Below, one piece after another: positions 18,072 to 26,013 of a stretch of 64,000 nt of DNA. This DNA is from Persicimonas caeni. GTDB taxonomy: Bacteria > Myxococcota_A > Bradymonadia > Bradymonadales > Bradymonadaceae. Position 1 is the stretch's first letter, and every line of letters starts with the position of its first letter. The notes beneath the pieces were generated by a model. It searched no databases, was not told the DNA's origin, and saw only the letters and a program-made list of their open reading frames with translations. The stretch lies in contig NZ_CP041186.1 in NCBI RefSeq assembly GCF_006517175.1, positions 6,723,074 through 6,787,073 of the forward strand. The letters run 5' to 3'. Made by a program: the position numbers and the translations under genes.

Positions 18072-19826
18072 CTACTCCAGGTGGTGATAGTCGAGCTTCA
18101 GCTCCTCTTCGAGCGCCTCTTGCACCGCCTCGGGGATCTCGGGCACCTCGCGGGTCCACAGCTCCATGTGGCCGTCGTCGCTGCGTCCGTACGGGATATT
18201 GACCTTCCAGTCGTCGGCTTCGTCGGGGTGGTCCTCGCGGTATTGCGCGCCGCGTGATTCCTCGCGCATCAGCGCGCCGCGAAAGATGGCCTCGGCGCCG
18301 ACGAGCATGAAGCGCAGGTTGACCGCCCACTGGAAGCTGTCGGAGCCGGGGCCGCCGTCGACGCTGAGGTCGCCGGCCTTTTCGATGATCTGCGACAGCT
18401 CCGAGAGCCCGTCTTCCAGGTCCTCCTGCGTGCGCAGGATGCCCGCCTTGTCCCACAACAAGCGCCTCAGCGCGGCGACTAGATCCTGCGGGCGATGCTC
18501 GCCGCTGCGGTCGGCGAGATCGTCGAGCTCGTCGGTGTAGCGGGCGATAACGGCGTCGTCGAGGGAGGGGTTGGGTGACTCATTGGGTGAGGCCTCGTCG
18601 GAGAGTGCGTCGGCGAGGTGGGCGCCGCAGAGTTGGCCGAAGACGACGGTCTCGCACAGGGAGTTGCCGCCCAGGCGGTTGGCCCCGTGCAGCCCCGACG
18701 TCGCCTCGCCGACGGCGTATAGCCCGTCGAGGCTCGACTGGCCGGTGGTGAAGTCGACGCAGACGCCGCCCATGGCGTAGTGGGCGGTGGGGGCGACCTG
18801 CATCGGGTCTTCGGCGATATCGATGCCGAGGTCCTGGAAGCGCTCGTAGACCGACGGGAGACGCTCCTGCAAGAAGTCGCGGTCGCGGTGGGAGATGTCG
18901 AGCAGCACGCCGCCGGCGTCGGTGCCGCGGCCCTGGCGGATCTCGCGGGCGTTGGCGCGGGCGACGACGTCGCGGGCGGCGAGCTCCATCTCGTCGGGAG
19001 CGTACTCCTCCATGAACCGGTCGCCCTCGGCGTTGAACAGGTGGCCGCCTTCGCCGCGCACCGCCTCGGTCACAAGCTCACCGCGGCGGTCCTCGGGCTC
19101 GACCATCCCGGTGGGATGAAACTGGATGAACTCCATGTCGCGAAGGTGCGCGCCCGCTCGGTAAGCCAGCCCGACCGCGTCGGCGGTGTTCTCGTCGGGG
19201 CGCGAGGTGCTGCGGTCGTACAACGCGGTGCACCCGCCGGCGGCGATGACCACGGCGCGGGCGCCGATGGCCACGTACTCCCCCGAGTCGATGTCGAAGC
19301 CGACCGCCCCGCAGGCGCGCCCGTCGTCGGTGGCGACGTGGGTGATGCAGACGTTCTCCAGATACGGCACGTCGAGCTGCCGGGCGCGCCGCACCAGGGT
19401 CTCGAGGATGGCCGCGCCGGTGCGGTCGCCCACAAAGCACGTGCGCCGGTAGGTCTGCGCGCCGAAGTAGCGCTGGTTGATCTTGCCGTTGTCGGTGCGC
19501 GCAAACCCCGCGCCCCACTCGTCGAGCTCGCAGACCCGCTCGGGCGCCCGCTTGGCGAGCAACTCCACGGCGGTCGGGTCGCACACGTAGTGGCCCTCGC
19601 GGATGGTATCGGCCGCATGCACCTCCCACCGATCCTCCTCGTCGAGGTTCCCCAGCGACGCATTGATCCCACCCGCCGCCCAACTCGTATGCGCATCGCC
19701 GTGGTCGCGCTTGCCGAGCACCAGGCACTCGACGCCCGCCCCGGCGAGCTCGATGGCCGTACGCAAGCCGGCGGCGCCGGCGCCGATGATCAGAACGGTG
19801 GTGTGTTGTCTGTGGGTCTTTGGCAT
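18072..19826 (-). CDS. SDH/fumarate reductase-type flavoprotein, orphan
   Basis: 584 residues from an ATG with GGAG upstream. N-terminal FAD-binding Rossmann motif 'VLIIGAGAAGLRTAIELA'. 'DAHTSWAAGGINASLGN' contains the His that anchors FAD covalently in SdhA/FrdA proteins, which L-aspartate oxidases lack. Active-site motifs 'IQFHPTGM', 'HYAMGGV' and 'GLHGANRLGGNSL' are present, with a C-terminal helical domain from ~430. The family interconverts succinate and fumarate, but no iron-sulfur (SdhB) or membrane-anchor gene is adjacent. L-aspartate oxidase is a less likely alternative. It converges on the terminator-hairpin array. Confidence 0.85.
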   Translation of the reverse strand: MPKTHRQHTTVLIIGAGAAGLRTAIELAGAGVECLVLGKRDHGDAHTSWAAGGINASLGNLDEEDRWEVHAADTIREGHYVCDPTAVELLAKRAPERVCELDEWGAGFARTDNGKINQRYFGAQTYRRTCFVGDRTGAAILETLVRRARQLDVPYLENVCITHVATDDGRACGAVGFDIDSGEYVAIGARAVVIAAGGCTALYDRSTSRPDENTADAVGLAYRAGAHLRDMEFIQFHPTGMVEPEDRRGELVTEAVRGEGGHLFNAEGDRFMEEYAPDEMELAARDVVARANAREIRQGRGTDAGGVLLDISHRDRDFLQERLPSVYERFQDLGIDIAEDPMQVAPTAHYAMGGVCVDFTTGQSSLDGLYAVGEATSGLHGANRLGGNSLCETVVFGQLCGAHLADALSDEASPNESPNPSLDDAVIARYTDELDDLADRSGEHRPQDLVAALRRLLWDKAGILRTQEDLEDGLSELSQIIEKAGDLSVDGGPGSDSFQWAVNLRFMLVGAEAIFRGALMREESRGAQYREDHPDEADDWKVNIPYGRSDDGHMELWTREVPEIPEAVQEALEEELKLDYHHLE

Positions 19827-19894
19827 GTCGGTCTCCGCGTGTCGAAACTTCACTGACGAAACCTAACCACAGCCTGTCCGTACGCCTTGCGGTG

Positions 19895-20054
19895 GAACGG
19901 CGAACTCACCACGGGGACACAGGGGGGCACGGGGAAAGGCCATGTTGTTTTATCCCCCGTGTCCCCGTGCTCCCCGTGGTGAACCCTCTCGTCGCAGGGC
20001 AGAACGGCGAACTCACCACGGGGACACAGGGGGCACGGAGAAAGGCCCTGTTGT
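19895..20054 (+). repeat. ~105-bp palindromic tandem repeat, left part of array
   Basis: Begins with CGAACTCACCACGGGGACAC and runs to a matching inverted arm (CCCCCGTGTCCCCGTGCTCC) ending CGTGGTGAACCC, then a GTCGCAGGGCAGAACGG linker. One full unit and half of a second are seen before the IS insertion; the array resumes at 21688. No gene lies between 19827 and the IS. Confidence 0.8.
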
Positions 20055-20090
20055 CGGTATGTGTCAAGATAGTTGTCGCGTCTGAATTAT

Positions 20091-21140
20091 CTACGTCTCT
20101 TGTAAATTGAGCGGCGCAAGCCGCACCTCTTCGGGGCGCGTCCATCCTCGCGGCCTTCGACTCCAGCGTGCGGGATTCTTTTGGCGCGCCTGTTCATAGA
20201 GCTTTTGGCGTCTTTGTAGCAGCTCGACGTCTTCGCCCGCGTGGCGCTGCTCGGGGGTCACCCAGCCGATCCCGCTGTGATAGTGCTCGGTGTTGTACCA
20301 GCGGACAAACGCCTCGACCCACTCAGACCATTCATGCACGCCGTCGAGCGGCTTTTTGGGGTAGCCAGGCCGGTATTTGAGCGTGCGAAAGCTCGATTCG
20401 CAGTGAGGGTTGTCGTTGGAGACGCCCGGGCGGCTAAACGAAGCGGCCACCTCCAGGCGCTCCAGCGTCGCCAGAAGCGTCGAGCCCTTCATCGCAGCCC
20501 CGTTGTCGGCGTGGATGCAAAGTCCGCTCGCCTCGACCTGTTCGGCGAGGATCGTCTTTTCAATGAGGCGGCTCGACAGCTCCATCGATTCTTGGTCTTC
20601 GACGCTAAAGCCGACGATCTTGCGGCTGAACAAGTCCATGATCCAGTAAAGGTAGACAAACCGGCCGCGTACCTGGGTGGGCAAGTATGTGATATCCCAC
20701 ACCCAGACCTGGCCGGGGCTGGCGGCCACTAATTCGGGCTTCGGCCTGGGCTTCGGCGGCCGGCTTGGCTGGCGGTGGGTCATCATCTTCTCTTCGCGCA
20801 ACACGCGGTAAAATGTCGACTCGCTGGCGACATACTCGCCCCGGTCGGCCAGGCTGCATACGATCTGCCGGGGGCTCACATCACAGAATTCACGACCTGT
20901 GGCGATGGCGACCACCTGTGCTCGCTCCTCGTCGGTGAGCGCGTGCGCACACCGACTGTGGGGTCCCTGGCGAGCGTCCTCGGCCTGCGGGTCTTTTCGC
21001 CACCGCTGTATGGTGCGCTCGCTGATGCCCAGGGTCCGACAGGCCTGGGCCTGACGCGCGCCGTGGGAGACCGCCTCTGCGATCATGTCGAGGATGACTT
21101 GTCGCTCTTGCCGATCATGGGAGCGTCCTCGTCCCCCCAC
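20091..21140 (-). CDS. IS3-family transposase OrfB (DDE integrase domain)
   Basis: 349 residues in the -1 frame relative to OrfA. An N-terminal helix-turn-helix (QACRTLGISERTIQRWRKD) precedes the rve-type catalytic core: first Asp in 'VWVWDITYLPT', second in 'CIHADNGAAMKGS', Glu in 'DNPHCESSFRTLKYRPGYP', i.e. the DD(35)E set. It is expressed as an OrfAB fusion through frameshifting; its own GTG at the start lacks a good ribosome site. The frame is intact, so the element may be active. Confidence 0.92.
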   Translation of the reverse strand: MGGRGRSHDRQERQVILDMIAEAVSHGARQAQACRTLGISERTIQRWRKDPQAEDARQGPHSRCAHALTDEERAQVVAIATGREFCDVSPRQIVCSLADRGEYVASESTFYRVLREEKMMTHRQPSRPPKPRPKPELVAASPGQVWVWDITYLPTQVRGRFVYLYWIMDLFSRKIVGFSVEDQESMELSSRLIEKTILAEQVEASGLCIHADNGAAMKGSTLLATLERLEVAASFSRPGVSNDNPHCESSFRTLKYRPGYPKKPLDGVHEWSEWVEAFVRWYNTEHYHSGIGWVTPEQRHAGEDVELLQRRQKLYEQARQKNPARWSRRPRGWTRPEEVRLAPLNLQET

Positions 21141-21613
21141 AACCGGCGCGCCTTTTTTGAGAGCACCAACAAGGCGGCCGTCTCGGCCAGCGCGGCCTCC
21201 TTTCGGCGAAGCTCGCTTTCGAGTTCGCGCTTGTCCCGTTGGGCCTGGCGCAGCTTCTGGGTGGCCTCCTTCTTGGCCCTGGTGCGTCCATCAAGCCCCT
21301 CGTACATCTGCGCTCTCCAGCGTCGAAGGTCGCTTGTATGCACTCCTTCCTCGCGCAGGAAAGCGCCAAACTCCTTGCCCTCGAGCGCCTCGGCGGCCAT
21401 CACAAGACGCAGCTTTTCGGCCGAAGAGCGTCTCTCGGGTGCCGACTCTGGCTTTGCCTCAGCACGCAAGGCACCATCGAGCGCCGCCTTTCTCCACCGC
21501 CAAAGCGTCGTCTTGCCCACGCCGCTCAGCTCGGCCAGGCTCTCCGGGCTGATCTTTTCGTCGAGCATCCGTCGAACAAGACGCTCTTTTAGCTCTTTAG
21601 GATATGGACTCAT
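21083..21613 (-). CDS. IS3-family transposase OrfA (HTH and leucine-zipper part)
   Basis: 176 residues from an ATG with GGAG upstream. Helix-turn-helix in 'SPESLAELSGVGKTTLWRWRKAA', then a second DNA-binding-like helix pair and a long Arg/Glu/Leu heptad region (KLRQAQRDKRELESELRRKEAALAETAALLVL) that would mediate oligomerisation. Overlaps OrfB by 58 nt. Confidence 0.9.
   Translation of the reverse strand: MSPYPKELKERLVRRMLDEKISPESLAELSGVGKTTLWRWRKAALDGALRAEAKPESAPERRSSAEKLRLVMAAEALEGKEFGAFLREEGVHTSDLRRWRAQMYEGLDGRTRAKKEATQKLRQAQRDKRELESELRRKEAALAETAALLVLSKKARRLWGDEDAPMIGKSDKSSST
21152..21158 (-). promoter_or_regulatory. Programmed -1 frameshift site (A6G) of the IS3 transposase
   Basis: On the minus strand the heptamer A-AAA-AAG sits in the OrfA frame as TCA-AAA-AAG. 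This is the canonical IS3-family slippery site. A -1 slip here joins OrfA to the OrfB frame (continuing GAPVVGGRGRSHDRQ), giving the full transposase. Confidence 0.85.
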
Positions 21614-21687
21614 CTCGGATCTCCTTGTTGCCCCTTCGTTCCATGAAACTAACAATCGAAGAGGCGACAACTATCCTGACACCTGGG

Positions 21688-21945
21688 GTTGTTTGGTCCC
21701 CCGTGTCCCCGTGCTCCTCGTGGTGAACCCTCTCGTCGCAGGGCAGAACGGCGTACTCACCACGGGGACACAGGGGGCACGGAGAAAGGCCCTGTTGTTT
21801 GGTCCCCCGTGTCCCCGTGCTCCTCGTGGTGAACCCTCTCGTCGCAGGGCAGAACGGCGAACTCACCACGGGGACACAGGGGGGCACGGAGAAAGGCCAT
21901 GTTGTTTTATCCCCCGTGTCCCCGTGCTCCCCGTGGTGAACCCTC
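21688..21945 (+). repeat. ~105-bp palindromic tandem repeat, right part of array
   Basis: Resumes the second unit after the IS and carries about two more complete units, differing by a few substitutions (CTCCTCG versus CTCCCCG; TTTGGT versus TTTTAT). Ends at GGTGAACCCTCTC before a unique ~100-bp stretch leading to the glyoxalase gene. Confidence 0.8.
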
Positions 21946-22044
21946 TCTTGCAAAGCCAAGCACCTTGGAAAAGCCCCCGTCCGTATGCATATTGGCGCCG
22001 ACTGATAGAAGAAGCGACCAACCACAATTGATTGGAGGAAACCG

Positions 22045-22599
22045 ATGAGCCGACACTTCGACGAAGCCGACGGACTGTACGAGGAGCGCGATCCCGCCAC
22101 CCAGGGGTACGTGTTCAACCAGACGATGATGCGGATCAAGTCGCCCGAGCGTTCGCTCGATTTCTACACGCGGGTGATGGGGATGACGCTGGTCAAGAAG
22201 CTCGACTTTCCGGAGATGGAGTTCAGCCTGTTCTTCTTGGCGGTGGTCGAGGAGGACGAGCGTGGTGAGTGGGCCGAGGGGGATGACGAGCGCCTGGTGC
22301 AGACGTTCTCGCGCCCGGCTATGCTCGAGTTGACCTACAACTGGGGTGATGAGGACGACGACAGCGTCGAGTATCACAACGGAAACAGCGAGCCGAAGGG
22401 CTTCGGGCATATCGGCTTTTCGGTGCCCGACTTGGACGCGGCCTGTGAGCGCTTCGACGAGCTGGGTGTCGACTTCGTCAAGCGTCCGGATGGGGGCAAG
22501 ATGAAAGACATCGCGTTCATCCAAGATCCGGACGGCTATTGGATCGAGATCTTCGAGCCCAAGCGTCTGCCCGAGGCGCTCGAAGAGCATCTGGGCTAA
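22045..22599 (+). CDS. gloA: Lactoylglutathione lyase (glyoxalase I)
   Basis: 184 residues with GGAGG six bases before the ATG. Converts the methylglyoxal-glutathione hemithioacetal to S-lactoylglutathione in the cytoplasm. Metal ligands fit the family: Gln in 'NQTMMRIKSPERSLDFYTRVMGM', Glu in 'MLELTYNWG', His in 'GFGHIGFSV', Glu in 'YWIEIFEP'. The extended N-terminus and long loop (EEDERGEWAEGDDERLVQ) match the longer, eukaryotic-like GlxI class. Its stop codon touches the left end of the MITE-like element. No glyoxalase II is adjacent. Confidence 0.95.
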   Translation: MSRHFDEADGLYEERDPATQGYVFNQTMMRIKSPERSLDFYTRVMGMTLVKKLDFPEMEFSLFFLAVVEEDERGEWAEGDDERLVQTFSRPAMLELTYNWGDEDDDSVEYHNGNSEPKGFGHIGFSVPDLDAACERFDELGVDFVKRPDGGKMKDIAFIQDPDGYWIEIFEPKRLPEALEEHLG

Positions 22600-22759
22600 G
22601 AGCTGGTTTCAATACCTTGTTTGGCCCCTGACTTCGTGAAATTGCCGATGCCTGCGTTGAAAATGCTCGACGATAGCCTCCGGCATCGCCTGCGCTTTTC
22701 GCCTTGGCCTCGACAATTTCATTTTGTCAGTGCCTCAAAACGGTTTTGAAACCAACTCT
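22599..22759. repeat. MITE-like palindromic element
   Basis: A 161-bp element with ~75-bp imperfect terminal inverted repeats. The left end AGAGCTGGTTTCAATACC pairs with the right end read as AGAGTTGGTTTCAAAACC; inner blocks CTGAC, TGAAATTG and GAAAA also match in register. TTA/TAA-like bases flank it (TAAGAG ... CTCTAA). It has no coding capacity. Its left end abuts the gloA stop codon. Confidence 0.65.
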
Positions 22760-22792
22760 AAGCTCCATTTGCACTCGCCTCTTTCGTGGAAA

Positions 22793-22843
22793 GGTTCGGT
22801 CTCGGGTGTGCACGATGGTGCACATCGGGCCGAACCTTTTTTT
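22793..22843 (+). terminator. Intrinsic terminator in the alcohol dehydrogenase leader (possible attenuator)
   Basis: GGTTCGG pairs with CCGAACC around an inner GTGCAC-GATG-GTGCAC stem, followed directly by seven T. It lies ~33 nt before the ATG. A second GCCGAACC copy at 22848-22855 could compete for GGTTCGG, and CCGAA/TTCGG beside it could mask the ribosome site. That layout suggests conditional read-through, not simple termination of the upstream gene. Confidence 0.6.
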
Positions 22844-22875
22844 CGAGGCCGAACCTTTCTTCGGAGGAGGATGCC

Positions 22876-23943
22876 ATGGCCGAGACCATGCGTGCTTTCG
22901 TCATGAAGACGATTGGCGAGACGGGATTCGCAGACAAACCTGTACCGACAGATCCGGGGCCCAACGGGGCGATCGTGCGCACGAAGGTCGCGCTGGTGTG
23001 CACCTCGGACACCCACACCGTGGGCGGGGCGATCGGGGAGCGCGAGAATCTGACGCTGGGCCACGAGGCGGTGGGCGTGGTCGAGTCGCTCGGCTCGGAG
23101 GTCGAGAGTGTGAGCGTGGGCGACCGGGTGGCGGTCAACGCGATCACGCCCTGCTACAAGTGCGACAACTGCGTGCGCGGCTACACCTCGCAGTGCACCG
23201 AGATGCTCGGGGGCTGGAAGTTCGCCAACGTGCGTGACGGGGTGTTTGCCGAGTATTTCGTGGTCAATGACGCCGAGGCGAACCTGGCGCGCATCCCCGA
23301 CGGCGTGCCCGACGAGAAGGCGGTCTACACCTGCGACATGATGTCGACCGGGTTCGCCGGCGCCGAGAACGCCCGTATCCCCATGGGCGGCACCGTGGCG
23401 GTCTTCGCCCAGGGCCCGGTCGGGCTGATGGCCACGCTGGGCAGCCGCATGCAGGGCGCAGGGCTGGTCATCGCCGTCGAGAGCATGCCCCAGCGCAAAG
23501 AGCTCGCCCGGGAGTTCGGCGCCGACGAGGTGGTCGACTTCACCGAGACCGACGCCGTCGAGGCGATTCGCGAGCTGACCGACGGGGAGGGCGTCGACAG
23601 CGCCATCGAGGCGCTCGGGGCGCAGGCGACCTTCGAGGCCTGCGTCGAGGCGACCCGGCCCGGGGGAACCATCTCGAACGTCGGCTACCACGGGGAGGGC
23701 GACTACGTGAAGATCCCTCGGCTGGGCTGGGGCGTGGGCATGAGCGACAAGACGATCAATACCGCGTTGTGCCCCGGCGGCAAGGTGCGCATGAAGCGAC
23801 TGCTGCGCCTGCTCGAGCGCGGCCGGGTCGACCCGACCCCGATGACGACCCACACCTTCGGGTTCGACAAGATCGAGACGGCGTTTCGGATGATGAAGAC
23901 CAAAGAGGACGGGATCATCAAGCCGCTGATTCGCTTCGATTGA
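22876..23943 (+). CDS. Zinc-dependent NADP alcohol dehydrogenase (medium-chain family)
   Basis: 355 residues with GGAGGAGG upstream of the ATG. Catalytic zinc ligands follow the Thermoanaerobacter/Clostridium secondary-ADH pattern: Cys in 'VCTSDTHTVGG', His-Glu in 'LGHEAVGVVES', Asp in 'YTCDMMSTGFAG'. Nucleotide site is 'VAVFAQGPVGLMATLGSRMQGA' and cofactor choice is set near 'AVESMPQR'. 'CYKCDNCVRGYTSQC' retains three Cys in the structural-zinc loop. Oxidises alcohols or reduces ketones/aldehydes in the cytoplasm. Preceded by an attenuator-like hairpin. The neighbouring glyoxalase may reflect a shared carbonyl-detoxification role (inference). Confidence 0.92.
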   Translation: MAETMRAFVMKTIGETGFADKPVPTDPGPNGAIVRTKVALVCTSDTHTVGGAIGERENLTLGHEAVGVVESLGSEVESVSVGDRVAVNAITPCYKCDNCVRGYTSQCTEMLGGWKFANVRDGVFAEYFVVNDAEANLARIPDGVPDEKAVYTCDMMSTGFAGAENARIPMGGTVAVFAQGPVGLMATLGSRMQGAGLVIAVESMPQRKELAREFGADEVVDFTETDAVEAIRELTDGEGVDSAIEALGAQATFEACVEATRPGGTISNVGYHGEGDYVKIPRLGWGVGMSDKTINTALCPGGKVRMKRLLRLLERGRVDPTPMTTHTFGFDKIETAFRMMKTKEDGIIKPLIRFD

Positions 23944-23989
23944 GAACTTGTAAAGTAAGAACTTATGAGGGGGCGATACGTGCTCGAAG

Positions 23990-24250
23990 TTACGGTGTTC
24001 GGTCGTGGACAGGCATCCGGTCGGGGCCGTCGCAACGGCTGATGGTGTGGCGGTCGGCCGGGGGCAGAAGCTTGGTTTGATCGGCGGGGTCTTCGGCCGG
24101 CGAGGCGTCGTCGGGCAGGGGGTAGGAGTCGAAGCCCGTGAGTTGGTCGGTCTTTCCCTGCGAGTCGAGCCGGAAGAAGACGGCCACCGTCGCCAGGGGA
24201 ATCATGAGGATGAAGAAGTAGGCGAAGATGATGAGGGTTTCGTAGAGCAT
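23990..24250 (-). CDS. Small single-span membrane protein, paralogue of the one at 27393-27587
   Basis: 86 residues. One N-terminal membrane span (MLYETLIIFAYFFILMIPLA) then 'FFRLDSQGKT', 'DSYPLPDD' and a longer polar tail. The span, the 'IPLxTVxxFF' end and the 'DSYxLPD' motif are shared with the 64-residue protein 3.1 kb away. AGGA precedes the ATG. Function unknown; size and topology resemble small subunit or stabiliser proteins of membrane complexes. Confidence 0.65.
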   Translation of the reverse strand: MLYETLIIFAYFFILMIPLATVAVFFRLDSQGKTDQLTGFDSYPLPDDASPAEDPADQTKLLPPADRHTISRCDGPDRMPVHDRTP

Positions 24251-24400
24251 GGGGAGTCCTGGATGGGAGGTGCGTCGCCCATAGTGTACAAAACGTGCGG
24301 GGGCAGAGCAAAACGGCAAGGTGAAGTTCGGCGCTTTGAAACTGGGCAGGTTGTGTACGCCGAAGGCGATTGGTGCGTGGGCATCTTGCCCTCGTGAATC

Positions 24401-24464
24401 GGAGCGGAGGCGAGGGCAAGATGCCCCCGCACCGAAGGGAGGCGAGGGCAAGATGCCCCCGCAC
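24401..24464 (+). repeat. 32-bp hairpin repeat, two units left of the group II intron
   Basis: Unit is CGAAGGGAGGCGAGGGCAAG followed by ATGCCCCCGCAC, with a GGGCA-AGA-TGCCC hairpin. A further inverted copy of the hairpin (GGGCATCTTGCCC) is at 24379-24391. The intron begins immediately after the second unit. Confidence 0.8.
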
Positions 24465-24993
24465 GTGCGCTGGAGAGTTTAGACAGCGCGATGGTGAGAG
24501 TCCATCCGGGGCAAGTTCCGCCCCGAAGTTGAAGGTAACTGCGTCGCCGCGAGGCGGGGTGGGAAGCAACCGAGGTAACGAAGAACCAGTCCGTAGCGAA
24601 AGCGAACTCGATTCAGCCAAAGGCACTCGGCGAGCCTATGTGCGGTCGGCGAAGCCCGGATGCCGACGAGCGGTAAAACAGATACGGGAGAAGGGCAAAA
24701 CCCGTACCCCAAAGCCCACGGCCCCGAACAGACACGGCTCGGTTCGAGGGAACGAAACAGGAGCGTACGCTCGAAGGAAGCCACGCGCACCAAGGAACAC
24801 ACGGTGACGCGATGGGAGTGCATGGTGGTTGGAGACAGAATGGTTCTTAGTGGCTGTCTAGATGAATCCAGGAGATCTGCCGACGGGTCAAAAGACGCCG
24901 GCAGAAGTCAGAGCATTCGTAGTAGCGAGGAAACCTGGGAAAGCAGGTGGAGCGAAGGGATGCAGGAAAGTGGAATCAGGAAGGAAAAGAGCG

Positions 24994-26013
24994 ATGGAAG
25001 ACCAATCGACGTCAGTGTCCTGCGGGACTAAACAAGTCGAAGACACCCCGACCCAATGGACATGGGTGGAACCAGCGATCTGGACCGACCGGATGCTCGA
25101 GGCGCTCGAAAGGGGCGTCAAAGGAGGCAAGTGGTTCAGCCTGATTGACAAAGTCTATCGGGAGGCCACGCTGATCCGCGCATGGGATGCAGTCAAAGCC
25201 AACGACGGAGCAGCAGGCGTCGACGAGATGACGATCGCCGACTACGAGCGACACATCGAGTCGAACCTGAAGCGACTGAGCCGCGTGCTCAAAGAGGGGA
25301 CCTATGTGCCCCGAGCCGTCAGGCGAACCTGGATACCCAAGCCGGGTCGAGCCGAGAAGCGACCGCTGGGGATTCCGACCGTAGAGGATCGGATCGTCCA
25401 GACGGCGCTCAAGATGGTACTGGAGCCGATTTACGAGCGAGATTTTGCTCGTCATTCCTACGGCTTTCGACCTCAACGGGGAGCCAAAGATGCGCTGCGA
25501 CGCGTCGACGGGCTTCTCAAGCAAGGTTATCGGTGGGTGGTGGATGCCGACCTGAAGGGGTACTTCGACACGATCGACCATGATTTGCTCATGGCGCGCG
25601 TGGAGGAGAAGGTCTCAGACGGACGCATTCTCGAGCTCATCAATGCCTTTCTTACCTGCGAGGTCGTCGACCAAGGGGAAAGCCAAAAGCCCCACAGAGG
25701 CACGCCACAGGGCGGTGTGATTAGCCCGCTCCTGGCAAATATCTTTCTCGATCCGCTCGACCACCTGATGGAAGAGCAAGGGTTTGAGATGGTGCGTTAC
25801 GCCGACGATTTTGTGATTCTATGCCGGGACAAAGAGCAGGCCGACAAGGCGCTCGACGTGGTCAGAAAGTGGGTGCAAGCCAACGAACTGACGCTACATC
25901 CGGAGAAGACCCAACTCGTCGACGAGTCCGAGGGAAGTTTCGACTTTCTGGGCTACGCCTTCAAGCGCGGGAACAAGTACCCGAGCAAGAAGGCCAAACG
26001 GAGGTTTCTTTGA
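24994..26013 (+). CDS. ltrA: Group II intron reverse transcriptase/maturase, N-terminal part (frameshifted)
   Basis: 339 residues from an ATG with AGGAAGG upstream. Reverse-transcriptase blocks are all visible: 'GAAGVDEMTIADY' (RT0/1), 'RPLGIPTVEDRIVQTALKMVLEPIYE' (RT2), 'SYGFRPQRGAKDAL', 'VVDADLKGYFDTIDHD', 'GTPQGGVISPLLANIFLD' and the catalytic 'RYADDFVILC'. It promotes intron splicing and retrohoming. The frame stops at TGA just after 'KKAKRRF', and the maturase domain continues in another frame, so the protein is broken or needs recoding. Confidence 0.9.
   Translation: MEDQSTSVSCGTKQVEDTPTQWTWVEPAIWTDRMLEALERGVKGGKWFSLIDKVYREATLIRAWDAVKANDGAAGVDEMTIADYERHIESNLKRLSRVLKEGTYVPRAVRRTWIPKPGRAEKRPLGIPTVEDRIVQTALKMVLEPIYERDFARHSYGFRPQRGAKDALRRVDGLLKQGYRWVVDADLKGYFDTIDHDLLMARVEEKVSDGRILELINAFLTCEVVDQGESQKPHRGTPQGGVISPLLANIFLDPLDHLMEEQGFEMVRYADDFVILCRDKEQADKALDVVRKWVQANELTLHPEKTQLVDESEGSFDFLGYAFKRGNKYPSKKAKRRFL

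Larger units (their letters stand above)
20055..21687 (-). mobile_element. IS3-family insertion sequence with programmed frameshift
   Basis: About 1.63 kb. Terminal inverted repeats share GTGTCA[AG]GATAGTTGTCGC (20061-20079 and the complement of 21664-21682). The outer boundaries are set by GTTGT, which directly flanks both ends (20050-20054 and 21688-21692) and reads through as one copy in uninterrupted neighbouring repeat units. Two overlapping transposase frames lie on the minus strand. The element splits one unit of the ~105-bp array. Ends by inverted repeat alone would fall a few bases inside, so the boundary is good to about 7 bp. Confidence 0.85.

Noticed and set aside
17609-18202. Frame encoding a repeated RQPxPxGWRFFLLE peptide
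   Set aside because: The 14-residue period is the 42-bp hairpin unit read as codons; it has no start site and the hairpin logic explains the sequence better.
19895-21945. CRISPR-like spacing of the ~105-bp repeats
   Set aside because: The supposed spacers are themselves conserved; it is a tandem palindromic repeat.
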